From the NCBI GenBank assembly GCA_016715115.1, contig JADKBM010000013.1:496001-560000 (forward strand): 64,000 nucleotides of DNA, written 5' to 3'. Positions 1 to 8,545 of the stretch are shown here, piece by piece. The DNA is from Acidobacteriota bacterium. Its GTDB lineage: Bacteria; Acidobacteriota; Blastocatellia; Pyrinomonadales; Pyrinomonadaceae. Position 1 is the stretch's first letter; the number at the start of each line of letters is the position of its first letter. The position numbers and the translations under genes are program-made. The notes beneath the pieces were generated by a model. That model did no database searches. It saw only the letters and a program-made list of their open reading frames with translations, and was not told the DNA's origin.

Positions 1-69
1 TCGATCACTTGTAATTCAAACGAAAACCGATCGTTATAGTTCGATTGAAAATCCGTCGGCGAAACGAAA

Positions 70-96
70 GCGGCGAGCGAAAGGTTCGCCCGCCGC
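70..96 (-). terminator. Stem-loop downstream of the lipoprotein gene
   Basis: GCGGCG-A-GCGA pairs with TCGC-C-CGCCGC around a 5-nt loop. It lies about 25 bases past the stop codon of the minus-strand lipoprotein gene at 120-680. On the minus strand it is followed by TTTCGTTTCG, a poor U-tract, so termination is plausible but not certain. Confidence 0.45.
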
Positions 97-119
97 TTGG
101 TTTACCCTGATCAACCGGA

Positions 120-680
120 CTAGTTCGACTTGAACTCGGTCGGATTGTCTTTGACGATCTGGTCGGCTTTCTTCATCAGATCTTCGGCTTCTTTGTTGAT
201 GTCGCCGGATTTCTTGACGTAGTCGTCCATCAGAGTGTTGACCTTTTCGAGGTCCTTCTCGCTCTGGAAGGATTTGACGAACGCGGTTGTCGCTTTGTCG
301 TGCTCGCTGCGTTTCTTGATCTCCTGACCCTTGAGGCTGAGATACTCCTTGAATTTGGCCGAAACGTCGAGCTTCGACGCCGCTTCGAATTTTCCGCCGG
401 CATCCGCAAGGTCTTTTTCCGAACCTTCAAGAAGCTTCAACAGCTCATCGAGCTTGGCTTTGTTCGTGTTCTTGTACTCTTCAAGGTCGTCCGCCTTCAG
501 GTTGCCGAAGATCTCTTTGATCAACGCGGCCGACTTGGTCGACGACTCATTGCTCTTCTTGATCGTCGCATTCGCTTCGTCGACCAATTTGTTAGCTTCG
601 CCCATTTGGCCGCAAGCGATTCCGATCAGTCCGAGCGCCGCAACGATCGAAACGACCATAACTGTTTTAAGTTTATTCAT
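120..680 (-). CDS. Small helical lipoprotein of unknown function
   Basis: Predicted 186-residue exported protein. Residues 1-22 form a signal peptide, followed by a lipobox-like GIAC with Cys23 as the likely lipidation site, so it should be anchored in a membrane facing the periplasm. The rest is rich in Lys, Glu, Asp and Ala and looks almost wholly alpha-helical or coiled-coil, with no Cys or obvious catalytic motif. I chose the ATG at 680 because AGGAG precedes it at the right distance and the signal peptide begins there; the reading frame is open about 50 codons further upstream but that part looks non-coding. Function not recognised. Confidence 0.8.
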   Translation of the reverse strand: MNKLKTVMVVSIVAALGLIGIACGQMGEANKLVDEANATIKKSNESSTKSAALIKEIFGNLKADDLEEYKNTNKAKLDELLKLLEGSEKDLADAGGKFEAASKLDVSAKFKEYLSLKGQEIKKRSEHDKATTAFVKSFQSEKDLEKVNTLMDDYVKKSGDINKEAEDLMKKADQIVKDNPTEFKSN

Positions 681-835
681 TAGTTTCTCCTGTTTTTTTC
701 TATCAAATTCCCGCAAGCCGTCTGGATCTGTTGTCCTTTCCGGGAGCGATTGTTTTGTAGCCAATCTTATAGCTTCGTGCCGCGATTTCCAAAACGTTCG
801 ACTTGAATTTTCCGGGGCCGTTCGCGGCAAAAGAT

Positions 836-893
836 GAGAATGACGGTCGGGCTCCGAAGAAGACCGGCAAAAAGGAACCGTTCCGTCATTCTC
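836..893 (-). terminator. Inverted repeat between two minus-strand genes
   Basis: GAGAATGACGG at 836-846 is exactly complementary to CCGTCATTCTC at 883-893, with a 36-nt loop that holds a smaller GGAACCGTTCC palindrome. It lies about 50 bases past the stop of the DUF4436-like gene (942-1856) and could act as its terminator. No U-tract is evident. Confidence 0.4.
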
Positions 894-941
894 AAACCAA
901 TTATCTCTTGCTGCCCTCGTCCGTCGAGGCGCAGAAAATGC

Positions 942-1856
942 TCATTTGTTTGGACGCAGGATCCAGGTGAAGATCATCGTCAACAAACATAGTGCAAGCA
1001 CTGCTTCCGCCCAAAAGAAAGCAATGTAGTCGGCGGTGATCCCGACCGGCGGAACCGAAGGCTGACTATTGCGTATTGCGACGAACGCGAATAGCAGCGT
1101 CGCGATGAACGACATCATCGCCATCTCTACCTTGCGATCCTTGAAAACGACGGTGATCACGAAAATCACGACGGCGAGAGTCACCAACACCATCAACAAA
1201 CTGACGAAAACCGAGAAGACCTTGACCATCGTCGCACGGACGATCGTCATTTCGAGATCGAGGTACGTCGCGTCGCTTTCCTTGGATTTTTCGGTCGTGA
1301 TCGTATAACCCGGCATCGACGGCGCAAAATCCAGCTTGAACGGAACTTCGATCTCGGTTTCTTCCTCCTCGTTGGTTTCCTGTTTCGCTTCCGGCTCGGT
1401 GTTCGCTTCCTTCGGCTTTTCGGCCGGTTTGTCGGGCTTGACGGTAAAGTAGAAGGAAAGCGTCGCCTTGTGGGTGTCGAACGGGTAATCTTCGACAACC
1501 CCGTCGTACATATTCAAAACGACCTCGGTCGGCGAAACGCGCTTGCCCTTTTCAAACACGATCTCCTGTTTGCCGTTTGAACTGACGGTGTCGAACTTCA
1601 ATGTCTTCTTGAGCGTTCCGTCCTCATTGGCGAAATTGCCGTACGCGTCGAACTCCAGACGGACCGTGACGTCACCCTTGATCGGGTCGATGGAAAGGAT
1701 CTTTCCCAAGACGTGAATATAGTTCTCGCTGTTCGCGGCGTCCGTCGGTTTGGAATCCGTTTGGGCAAACGCCACGCTCGACAGTGCGGTCAACGCAGCA
1801 AGAAAAAATACTGAAAACCTGACGGCGAATGAACGGCCGAAATTACGATCTGACAT
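942..1856 (-). CDS. DUF4436-like membrane protein
   Basis: 304 residues. An N-terminal signal sequence ending near SVAFAQ is followed by a beta-rich extracytoplasmic domain with the segment YPFDTHKATLSFYF. An acidic linker full of Glu and Lys follows, and then three hydrophobic helices at the C-terminus. This plan, and the YPFD motif before the membrane helices, resembles DUF4436 proteins; the function of that family is unknown. The ATG at 1856 has GGAGG six bases upstream, which is why I prefer it to the upstream in-frame start at 1883. It appears monocistronic. Confidence 0.7.
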   Translation of the reverse strand: MSDRNFGRSFAVRFSVFFLAALTALSSVAFAQTDSKPTDAANSENYIHVLGKILSIDPIKGDVTVRLEFDAYGNFANEDGTLKKTLKFDTVSSNGKQEIVFEKGKRVSPTEVVLNMYDGVVEDYPFDTHKATLSFYFTVKPDKPAEKPKEANTEPEAKQETNEEEETEIEVPFKLDFAPSMPGYTITTEKSKESDATYLDLEMTIVRATMVKVFSVFVSLLMVLVTLAVVIFVITVVFKDRKVEMAMMSFIATLLFAFVAIRNSQPSVPPVGITADYIAFFWAEAVLALCLLTMIFTWILRPNK

Positions 1857-2124
1857 AAGTTTCCTCCAAAAAAACTGAATCAATGCCGCCCGAAAAACAT
1901 ACCTTCGGCAACCTTTCTAAGACAAAAACGGAATTCGAAGCAAAAAAGGGTCACAAGAAAACTCAAACGACAGCCTTCAAATCCTGAATCAACGGTCGAA
2001 CACAAACGCAGAAACCTGTCCGTATGCTTCCGGGCAGTGACTGTTCGGTTTCAATTTGATGAACTGCGTGCGAAACGACTGATTATTCAACACCGAAATC
2101 GAAAAAGCAAAGCCCCGTGCGGTC

Positions 2125-3177
2125 TTGCGCGTCCCACAGGATTCGCGTATTGTTTCATCTGTGAAACAAGTCTTGAATCCTCCGAATCCGTATCTTAAGT
2201 ACTCCGCCGAGTTCATCGGCGAGGCGCCGTCGGCGAAACTTGAAGTTTTCGAAGAGACAGCGACGAAAAAGATCATCACCAAGGCGTTTTCCTCCGATTT
2301 CGGGCATCGCTACACGGTCAACTGCTACCGCGGATGCATTCACGCCTGCACATATTGCTTCGCGCGACAATATCACGAGTATCTCGGTTACGGCGCGGGC
2401 ACGGACTTTGAAACAAAGATCGTCGCGAAGGTCAACGCTCCCGAGATCCTCCGTCGCGAACTTCGCAAACTGCGGGAGAAGATCAATCATCTGGACTTCT
2501 CGTTCGCCACCGATCCTTATCTTCCGCTCGAAGCGAGTTACGAACTGACCCGCGGGTGCCTCAAAGTATGCGAGGAGTTTCGGTTTCCGGTCGCGGTCAT
2601 CACGAAGTCGCCGCTTGTGACGCGCGACGTGGACATTTTGCGAAATCTGAAATGCACGGTGTTCTTCTCGATCCCGTTCCTGACCAGGGAGAAGTCGAAC
2701 CCGTTCGAACTTTATGCGCCCGTACCGGAAGTCAGGTTCAAGGCGATGAAGACGCTGAGCGATGCGGGGATCCGAACCGGGATTGCGATCGCACCGATCA
2801 TTCCGGGTTACAACGAGGATGATATTCCGCTCTTGCTCGAACGCGCACGCGATTGCGGCGCGACGAAAGCATTTATGTCGATGGTTCACTTCGATACGGA
2901 TTCGATCGAGGAATACTTCGTCAAACGTTTGCACGAGAAACTTTCGCCGTCGAAGGCGGACAAGATCCTCAAACAGATCAAGCGCGAGCGCGGCGGAACG
3001 CTCCGTCACGAGTCATACGCGACGCGCGACCACGGGAAAACCGAAAAATGGCAGATCGCGCAGAAACTGTTCGACCTCAACTTCCGCAGGCTGGGCTTTC
3101 AAGGCCGGGACTCCGCGCCGGACACGTCCCGGCCGATCGAATCGTTACCGGTTCAGGGGAAACTCTTCCGATTTTAG
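2125..3177 (+). CDS. PA0069/Rv2578c-type radical SAM protein
   Basis: About 350 residues. The radical SAM cluster motif CX3CX2C is seen in GCIHACTYCFAR, which would bind a [4Fe-4S] cluster and SAM. Sequence style (NCYRGC, FATDPYLPLE, VITKSPLVTRD, PIIPGYNED) matches the spore-photoproduct-lyase-like PA0069/Rv2578c family, whose substrate is not established. The start is uncertain: the frame opens with TTG at 2125, while GTG at 2161 gives 338 residues and a more typical N-terminus. The stop codon TAG lies in the first units of an adjacent tandem repeat, so the last residues may derive from repeat expansion. Confidence 0.85.
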   Translation: MRVPQDSRIVSSVKQVLNPPNPYLKYSAEFIGEAPSAKLEVFEETATKKIITKAFSSDFGHRYTVNCYRGCIHACTYCFARQYHEYLGYGAGTDFETKIVAKVNAPEILRRELRKLREKINHLDFSFATDPYLPLEASYELTRGCLKVCEEFRFPVAVITKSPLVTRDVDILRNLKCTVFFSIPFLTREKSNPFELYAPVPEVRFKAMKTLSDAGIRTGIAIAPIIPGYNEDDIPLLLERARDCGATKAFMSMVHFDTDSIEEYFVKRLHEKLSPSKADKILKQIKRERGGTLRHESYATRDHGKTEKWQIAQKLFDLNFRRLGFQGRDSAPDTSRPIESLPVQGKLFRF

Positions 3178-3567
3178 ATTTTGGATTTTAGATTTTGGAT
3201 TTTGGATTTTGGAATCCTGGAATCCTGGAATCCTGGAATCCTGGGATCCTGGAATCCTGGAATCCTGGAATCCTGGAATCTGGAATCTGGAATCTGGAAT
3301 CCTGGAATTCTGGAATCTGGAATCCTGGAATCTGGAATCCTGGAATCTGGAATCCTGGAATCTGGAATCCTGGAATCCTGAAATCCTGGAATCGTGGAAT
3401 CCTGGAATCCTGGAATCCTGGAATCTGGAATCCTGGAATCTGGAATCCTGAAATCCTGGAATCCTGGAATCCTGGAATCTGGAATCTGAAATCCTGGAAT
3501 CCTGGAATCCTGAAATCCTGGAATCTGAAATCCTGGAATCTGGAATCCTGGAATTCGGAATCCTGAT
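3171..3567. repeat. GGAATCCT / GGAATCT tandem satellite
   Basis: Roughly 400 bp made of TGGAATCC and TGGAATC units in irregular alternation, with occasional variants such as TGAAATCC and TGGAATTC. It starts as ATTTTGGATTTTAG units overlapping the radical SAM stop codon and shades into GGAATCCT. All frames are open on both strands, giving spurious peptides such as NPGILESW. No spacer sequences are present, so it is not a CRISPR array. Confidence 0.95.
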
Positions 3568-3575
3568 TGCCGGGT

Positions 3576-3968
3576 CTATTTTCCGCGAATCCGGATTGCG
3601 ATGGCAGGGGCGAAAACCAGGAACAGAAGCCCGAACGCCATCAGGCCGCCACGCGTCACATCGTAGTCTTCGAAGATCCGGTCCCAACTGAGGTTCATCA
3701 CGAATCTGCCGATCAGGAATTCGAACAAGGCGGTCAATATCATCCAGATCAAGGCGGCTATGTAGAGGAACTTCCGCGACGGTGCGTCGAGCCAGCGAAT
3801 CGTCAGGAGCGCAACGGCGAGGATCAGTCCGAGCGCGACGAAAAACGCGATCCGCCGCGCCGTGAAATCCCCGACCAACGGTGCGAGAAACATCTGCCGC
3901 AGCGTACCGTGAACGCTCTCAACGAAAATCAGCAGAAGCCAAACGGCGAGTGTCCGAATGTAGAACAT
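3576..3968 (-). CDS. Four-helix membrane protein of unknown function
   Basis: 130 residues with four strongly hydrophobic segments: about residues 3-18, 38-57, 67-88 and 108-126, the last ending in IRIRGK. No recognised family motif. A charged loop (WDRIFEDYDVTRGG) separates helices three and four. It converges on the radical SAM gene across the satellite array; its stop lies only a few bases beyond the array edge. Confidence 0.7.
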   Translation of the reverse strand: MFYIRTLAVWLLLIFVESVHGTLRQMFLAPLVGDFTARRIAFFVALGLILAVALLTIRWLDAPSRKFLYIAALIWMILTALFEFLIGRFVMNLSWDRIFEDYDVTRGGLMAFGLLFLVFAPAIAIRIRGK

Positions 3969-4132
3969 ATCAACTCCATTTTGAAATCAAGGCCTTCGAG
4001 ATAACTGACAACTGATAGCTGATAGCTGATAACTGATAGTTCGATTTGTGACTATCATCTTTCAACTATCAGCTAGGCACTATTCCGGGGATTCATTTCT
4101 CAGATCTCGCGAATCGAGCCTCAAATCCGTCG

Positions 4133-4543
4133 TTACGCGCACTGACGGACGCCGGTTTTGTTGTTCGGCGCAATCTTCCGGACCAACTTCGCCAACGCCC
4201 AGGCGCTCAAGAGAATTGCAGGCGCAGCGGCGGCGATCGCCGGCAGCAGTGCGAGCCAGTCGCGCGTCGGTCGAAAGCGGGTTTCACCGTTCTTCATCTC
4301 GATGTAGCCGACCGGCGTCAAGGCGACTCCGCCGCCGCCGCCCGATCCTTCCTCGTCTTCTTTTTTGCCGCCGCCGCCGCCGAAACCGTAGGCCGCTTTG
4401 GCGACCGTGATGACGGTCACGCCACCGCGTTCGACCGGTTCACCGTAGATCAGTCTGGCATTTGCGGAAATACCGATCTGACGCGCCAAGCGCTCGACAA
4501 AAGTGTTTCCCGAGCTTTGCGTGGCTTCCTGATGTTCTGACAT
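4133..4543 (-). CDS. GerW/YtfJ-family protein
   Basis: 136 residues. Conserved features of the sporulation-protein YtfJ/GerW family are present: an early segment ending in IYGEPVERGGVTVITVAKAA, a Gly-rich GFGGGGGKKEDEE loop, a second Gly run and a TPVGYIEMKNGE strand. A hydrophobic helix follows near residues 100-120. The family is also widespread in non-sporulating bacteria, where its role is unknown. The ATG at 4543 is preceded by GGAGGC. It is the last gene of the exporter operon, 14 bases after the adaptor gene. Confidence 0.85.
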   Translation of the reverse strand: MSEHQEATQSSGNTFVERLARQIGISANARLIYGEPVERGGVTVITVAKAAYGFGGGGGKKEDEEGSGGGGGVALTPVGYIEMKNGETRFRPTRDWLALLPAIAAAAPAILLSAWALAKLVRKIAPNNKTGVRQCA

Positions 4544-4557
4544 ATTGCCTCCTTGGT

Positions 4558-6171
4558 TCATTCGGTCGCGATGTATGAGCCTTCGCCGAGGTCGTTCGAG
4601 GGATGAAGAATTACTTCCTCCGTTTCGCTCAACCCGCCGGTGATCTCCGCTTCGTCCGGATTCCGATGTGCGACCTCGACATTGCGAAGCCGCGCACGGC
4701 CGCTATCATTTACAAAGACCGCCCAACCTTCGCCGCTGCGAAAGAGCGCGCTCGCCGGAATCTTCAAAACCGAGCCGCTTTCCCAAACAACGATCTTCGC
4801 CTCGACACGGAATCCGTCGCCCAGGCTCTCGGGGCGTTCGAGGAAATCGACGATCAGGTTCACCCGTTGTTCCTCGATTCCGAGCGACGAGACCTTGGTG
4901 AACGCGGCCGGCTCGATTAGTCTTACGCGTCCCGCCGCGGTTCGGTTCTCGCCCCACCCGCCGAGGGTCGCGCGGTCGCCCGGCTTGATCTTCACCGCAT
5001 CGGTCGAAAGGACGTCAACGACGATCTCAAGATTCGAGGGATTGCTCAATTCGAGAAGCGGCGCGCCGGCGGTCACGACGCGTTCGCTCTCTTCGATGAT
5101 CTTGAGGACGCTGCCGTCGACCGGAGCGACGACCTTCGTCACTTCACCCGTGCCGGTTTCATCGCCAAGCAAGGCGGACTTGGCGCGTGTCACCTCGTCG
5201 GCCGCCGCGCGGAGTCTGAACTGCGCGGCCTCGACTTCTTTTTCGAGAGCGCGTTCGGCCGTCAAACTCTGTTCGAGATCCTGTTTCGATGTTTTTCCGT
5301 ACGTCAAAACATTCTTCGCACGCTCGGCCTCGCGCCGCGCCTGGGCGAGGTCGTCGCGAAGGTGTTTGATGTTCTCCTGCGCTTCGACCCTGCCCTCGCG
5401 CGCGAGCTCGATGTCGGACTCAGCCGCTTCGAGACGGTAACGCGCGGCTTCAAGTTCTTTTGAGATCGTCTGTTCGGCGAGGCGTTTCTGTTCATATTCC
5501 TCGCGCGCGATGACGCCGGCTTCGATCAGATCGGCGGCGCGTTTTGAGTCCCGCCGCGCTTGCTGGAGGTTGTTGGTCAGCCTCTCGACGGCCGCTTCGG
5601 CCTCCTTCTTGTTGGCGATCGTTTGCGTGATCCGCTGGCCCGCCGCGCGTTCCCGGGTTTGAGCGGCCGAAAGATCCGAGCCAAGAGTGCGTTCGGCGTT
5701 GAGTTTGCGTTCGTAGTCCTCGCGCGCGACCTGTCCGTAATCCATCAGATTTCGCGAACGCTCGCGGTCGCGACGCGCTTGTTCCAGCTTGGCGACCGCC
5801 CGTCCGAGATTCGCGTCCGCCTCCATCTTCGCTGCTTCGGCGATCCGGATCCGCGACGCTGCGTCCGTACTCTGGCGGACGTCGAGCGGCGCGAGCGGCA
5901 ATGCTTCGATCTCCGCGACCGCGTCGCCTGCCTTGACCTCGTCTCCGCGGCGCAGCGTTATACGCCGGAGCCGCCCGTTGACCGGCGCGGCGACACTGAA
6001 GCGATCGTGAACGCGGGTCATTCCCTGGCCATCGACGGTCACGGTCAGCGGGCCCGAAAGCGCTTTTGCCGTTTCGACCTTGATCCTGTCGGGCCGCGAG
6101 AGAACGTAGCCGACGGCAACCAGCGCGAAGATCGAAAGTGCTGCATAGATTATGTTTCTTCGTTTTCGCAT
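4558..6171 (-). CDS. HlyD/DevB-type periplasmic adaptor with triplicated coiled coil
   Basis: 537 residues. An N-terminal membrane anchor (about 7-25) is followed by the first half of a biotinyl-lipoyl domain (APVNGRLRRITLRRGDEVKAG, 62-82). A very long coiled coil spans about 100-335, then come the second lipoyl half (VVAPVDGSVLKI) and beta-barrel domains to the end. The coiled coil consists of three tandem units: QARRD, QARRD and QARRE recur at residues 131, 204 and 277, an exact 73-residue period, each followed by a turn and an AE-T-L-EAA descending helix. It would bridge the inner-membrane permease to an outer-membrane exit duct; no TolC-like gene is in the window. It starts 4 bases after the permease stop. 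Confidence 0.9.
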   Translation of the reverse strand: MRKRRNIIYAALSIFALVAVGYVLSRPDRIKVETAKALSGPLTVTVDGQGMTRVHDRFSVAAPVNGRLRRITLRRGDEVKAGDAVAEIEALPLAPLDVRQSTDAASRIRIAEAAKMEADANLGRAVAKLEQARRDRERSRNLMDYGQVAREDYERKLNAERTLGSDLSAAQTRERAAGQRITQTIANKKEAEAAVERLTNNLQQARRDSKRAADLIEAGVIAREEYEQKRLAEQTISKELEAARYRLEAAESDIELAREGRVEAQENIKHLRDDLAQARREAERAKNVLTYGKTSKQDLEQSLTAERALEKEVEAAQFRLRAAADEVTRAKSALLGDETGTGEVTKVVAPVDGSVLKIIEESERVVTAGAPLLELSNPSNLEIVVDVLSTDAVKIKPGDRATLGGWGENRTAAGRVRLIEPAAFTKVSSLGIEEQRVNLIVDFLERPESLGDGFRVEAKIVVWESGSVLKIPASALFRSGEGWAVFVNDSGRARLRNVEVAHRNPDEAEITGGLSETEEVILHPSNDLGEGSYIATE

Positions 6172-6175
6172 AACG

Positions 6176-8545
6176 TCACTCCCGCGTCTTGAGCGCTTCG
6201 ATCAAATCGAGCCGCCGCAGACGCCAACCGACCAGCAGCGCCGAAAGCGTGCTCGCCGTGACCGTCGCCAACAGCGCGTAAACGTATGATTTTGGCGATA
6301 CTATCAGCGGCAACCGAATGAGTTCGGCATCCACGGCTTTGACCATTAGGACGCACAACCCGTATCCGAGCAGCCATCCGAGCGGGATCGCGGCTGCGGT
6401 CAGGAACGCCTGTTCGCCGAGGAGCATCGTGCCGATCTCGCGCCGCGTGAAACCCAATACCCGAAGCGATGCCAACTCGCGGCTCCGTTCCGAAAGCGCG
6501 ATCCGCGCGCCGTTGTAAACGATGCCCATCGAGATCACCGAGGCGAATCCGATGATGAACGAGATCGAGGTGTACATCGTTCGCGAGATCGTCGCGTTGA
6601 AATTCGAGAGCGCGGCCTCCGGAATGCCGACGGCGCTGACGCTCGGCGTGTTCTTCAGGCGCCTGTAAAGCGGCGGCGCTTTTGATTGATCGACGGCGAG
6701 ATACGCGCCCGACATCGAATCGTCCTCGCCGAGCAGCCGATTCAGCGCCGACTTGTCCATATAGACCGAAAGCCCGATGAGTTCGTCGATCAATCCCGCG
6801 ACGCGCACCGCTTTGACCGGCCGTTTGCCTTCGAGTATTTCAAGCGTCAACTGATCGTCGGGCGCAACGTGCAGGATCTCAGCCAGTTTTGTCGTCAGCA
6901 CGACGCCGTCCGGCGGGACCGCGACCCGCGAACGGTCTCGGTCGATCATCTGCCTGAGTTCGCCCGAAGGTTGAAGGCCGATGATCGCGAGCCGCCGCGA
7001 AAAATGGCCGTTGCGCAGCCGAACGGGAACGATCCGGAAGGGTTCGACGCGCAGAACTCCGTCAAGCGCTGCGAGATCGTAGCGTGCGGTCGGCGGCTGC
7101 GGTTCGTTGAAATATACCGAAACATCCTCGCGCTGGACGAGCCGGAACTGGACGAAAATAATGTCCGTGAGCGCGTCGAAGTACATATAGAAACTGACGA
7201 CGAGCATCATCACCGAGAGGGAAATACCGAACGAGGTGAGCACCGCTTTGAGCGGGTTCCGGGTTAGGTTCCGGAAGATGATCCGCACCGCCGGACTCAT
7301 AAATCGAAGCAGTCCGAGACGTTCGAGGAATCCCGCCTGAAAGCGCGCCGGCGGTTCGGGCCGCATTGCTTCGGCCGGCGCGAGACGGACGGCGCGGCGG
7401 ACGGCGCTGAGCGCCCCGAGAAGCCCCGCGCCGAAACTGACCGCCAGCGCGAGCATCAAAATGTCGGTCGTGACCTCAAATCCGGAGATCGGAAAACGGA
7501 AGAACTCGGCGTAGAGCGCGGTGATTCCCGCGCCGATGTAAGAACCGACAGCGATTCCGAGCGCGCTGCCGATCAAAATCGTCAAAAACGCGAATTTCAA
7601 ATAATGCCAGCCGATGGCGGAATTGCCGTAACCGAACGCCTTGAGCACCGCGATCTGTTCGCGTTCGATGGCGACGAAGCGCGTCATCACGAGGTTCAGC
7701 AGAAACGCCGTGACGCCCAGGAAGATCGTCGGGATGAAAATTCCGGTCGTATTGAGCTCGGCGATCTCGTTCGTCAGATACTCGTGCGATGGCTGGCTGG
7801 CACGCCCGAAAGCGCCCTGTCCTCCGTATTCGTCAAGGATCGAATCGACCCTGGCGATGACTTCGGCCTCGTTCGCGGCGCCCGTCAGGCGGAGCGTCAG
7901 ATCGTTGAACGCGCCGTCCATATCGAAAATATGTTCGAGCGTTTCGCGATTCATCCAGAGAACGCCGAAACGGCGGCTGTCGGGGAATATCTCGCCGGCG
8001 CGGATGCCGTAAACGTATTCGGGCGAGAGAGCGACACCGACGATCCTGAGTTTTTGGAAGCGGCCGTTGATGATCGCTGAAAGATCGTCGCCGACGTCGA
8101 GTTTGTTGGCCTCGACGAACGCCTCGCTCGCGAGAACCTCGTCGCGACGACCGGCTTCGATATAGCGGCCCTTGCGGATAAAAACGCCGTTGAGGAAATC
8201 GCGGCGCGTTTCGGGGATTGAGACCAAACGGCCGGTCGCCGGTTCGTCAAGCCCGGCGATGTCGAGCGTGACGTCGCGGACGATACGCGTTTCGGCCGCC
8301 GCAACGCCGTCGATCGCGGCAATCTTCCCGATAACCGAAACCGGCGCGCGTTTCACGTTGACGAACACGTCGGCAAACCGAAACTCTTCATACGTCGCGT
8401 TTTGCGACGCCAGAAGCGAATGATGATTTCCGCGCATCGCGACGAACGCCGCGACACCGCAGGCGACGACGAGCACGACGGCCGTAACTTGTCCGCGGAG
8501 CCGCCAAAAGTCTCTCAGCAATTTGCGGTTCAGCGTGTTGATCAT
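6176..8545 (-). CDS. FtsX/MacB-type ABC transporter permease (duplicated)
   Basis: 789 residues with two FtsX-type halves. Each has an extracytoplasmic domain and a group of membrane helices (for example around residues 270-390 and 660-780); the first helix lies at 15-40. Motifs such as LNLVMTRFVAIEREQIAVLKAFGYG and SERSRELASLRVLGFTRREIGTMLLGE are the coupling regions typical of this permease superfamily. It probably works with the ATPase at 11031-11774 and the adaptor at 4558-6171 as a MacAB/DevBCA-like exporter. Its ATG overlaps the stop of the P-type ATPase gene (ATGA), which implies translational coupling. Substrate unknown. Confidence 0.9.
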   Translation of the reverse strand: MINTLNRKLLRDFWRLRGQVTAVVLVVACGVAAFVAMRGNHHSLLASQNATYEEFRFADVFVNVKRAPVSVIGKIAAIDGVAAAETRIVRDVTLDIAGLDEPATGRLVSIPETRRDFLNGVFIRKGRYIEAGRRDEVLASEAFVEANKLDVGDDLSAIINGRFQKLRIVGVALSPEYVYGIRAGEIFPDSRRFGVLWMNRETLEHIFDMDGAFNDLTLRLTGAANEAEVIARVDSILDEYGGQGAFGRASQPSHEYLTNEIAELNTTGIFIPTIFLGVTAFLLNLVMTRFVAIEREQIAVLKAFGYGNSAIGWHYLKFAFLTILIGSALGIAVGSYIGAGITALYAEFFRFPISGFEVTTDILMLALAVSFGAGLLGALSAVRRAVRLAPAEAMRPEPPARFQAGFLERLGLLRFMSPAVRIIFRNLTRNPLKAVLTSFGISLSVMMLVVSFYMYFDALTDIIFVQFRLVQREDVSVYFNEPQPPTARYDLAALDGVLRVEPFRIVPVRLRNGHFSRRLAIIGLQPSGELRQMIDRDRSRVAVPPDGVVLTTKLAEILHVAPDDQLTLEILEGKRPVKAVRVAGLIDELIGLSVYMDKSALNRLLGEDDSMSGAYLAVDQSKAPPLYRRLKNTPSVSAVGIPEAALSNFNATISRTMYTSISFIIGFASVISMGIVYNGARIALSERSRELASLRVLGFTRREIGTMLLGEQAFLTAAAIPLGWLLGYGLCVLMVKAVDAELIRLPLIVSPKSYVYALLATVTASTLSALLVGWRLRRLDLIEALKTRE

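Noticed and set aside
3145..3687. Long open frames in the GGAATCCT array encoding ESWNPGIL-type and FQDSRIPG-type repeats on both strands
   Set aside because: They arise from a short tandem repeat whose units hold no stop codon in any frame; no Shine-Dalgarno, signal or domain supports them.
4001..4080. CTGATAACTGATAGCTGATAG repeats as a regulatory array
   Set aside because: Short imperfect repeats of the kind scattered through intergenic spacers here (also near 42740 and 44695); no link to a promoter is visible.
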